Of a DNA stretch of 64,000 nucleotides, positions 63,681 to 64,000 are shown one piece after another; position 1 is the first letter of the stretch, and the number at the start of each line of letters is the position of its first letter. A program made the position numbers and the translations under genes. The stretch comes from Lingula anatina (taxonomy: Eukaryota; Brachiopoda; Lingulata; Lingulida; Lingulidae). Where the stretch lies: the NCBI RefSeq assembly GCF_001039355.2, contig NW_019775857.1, positions 575,522 through 639,521 of the forward strand, in the 5' to 3' direction. Below the pieces are notes generated by a model. The model had not been told where the DNA came from. It worked only from the letters and a program-made list of their open reading frames with translations, and searched no databases.

Positions 63681-64000
63681 GTGAGATTAAAATCTGCTTG
63701 ATTGTCAGGAACTTTATTTTGATCAATATTGCTGTAAAAGATAATTTAACCTAAAAAAAGTACTTAAATTCCAACATGCATTTCTCAGTTAAAGGTTACA
63801 CAAGAAGTGTATTTATTTATTTCTTTATTTATTTAATGTAAGGCCACACTTTTTTATTTTTATGGATGACATCCTCTGGGTACCCCAAAATTGGTGCGAG
63901 AGGGCGAAAAAAAAAAAACAGTCCAAAAAAAAAAAAAAACGGCTTAAAAAAAGAAAAAATGTCAGAAAACAAAACCAAAAACAAATAAAACAAAAAAAAC
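63681..64000 (+). other. HCN gene intron, A-rich
   Basis: Starts with donor GTGAGA at 63681; the rest is AT-rich with several A runs at 63908-63990 and shows no exon. Confidence 0.6.

Overview
The window is nuclear DNA of a marine-type bilaterian invertebrate. It is AT-rich, with intron-containing genes (GT..AG, mostly class-1 or phase-0 introns), long intergenic stretches full of microsatellites, and small non-autonomous transposons. Gene families such as thrombospondin-1 (TSP1) repeat secreted proteins, an invertebrate-type kinase family, a GT11 fucosyltransferase, UBE3D and an HCN-type channel fit a lophotrochozoan (mollusc, brachiopod or annelid), but I cannot fix the phylum from sequence alone. 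One base at 2119 is ambiguous (n).

Layout. 1-562 (-): 5' coding part of an unidentified secreted S/T/N-rich protein that runs off the left edge. 563-9919: intergenic, with tRNA-like Pol III modules, an inverted-repeat transposon and a long hairpin. 9920-24789 (+): a 17-exon gene for a secreted protein of about 851 aa (signal peptide, a Cys-rich chitin-binding-like module, 13 TSP1 repeats, a C-terminal WxxW-type domain). 24790-28580: intergenic. 28581-35636 (-): a 7-exon gene whose exon phases join into one 1042-aa product with a signal peptide, an acidic spacer and three tandem protein-kinase domains; this is the most unusual locus here. 35637-47450: gene-poor, with duplicated non-coding blocks and microsatellites. 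47451-48649 (-): GT11 alpha-1,2-fucosyltransferase-like type II membrane protein with a 3 x 48-bp repeat in its stem. 51028-52711 (-) and 53227-54965 (+): a head-to-head pair of small W/Y/P-rich proteins of the kind often found inside ciliary microtubules. 56257-61100 (-): UBE3D orthologue, 9 exons. 62159-63680 (+): first recognisable exons of an HCN-family channel, running off the right edge.

Three neighbouring loci (left-edge ORF, TSP1 protein, triple kinase) encode proteins with signal peptides, and the fucosyltransferase would act in the Golgi. The right third (UBE3D, HCN, the W/Y/P pair) is ordinary housekeeping, ciliary and channel content. All exon boundaries were derived by hand from splice consensus plus reading-frame continuity; no transcript evidence was available.
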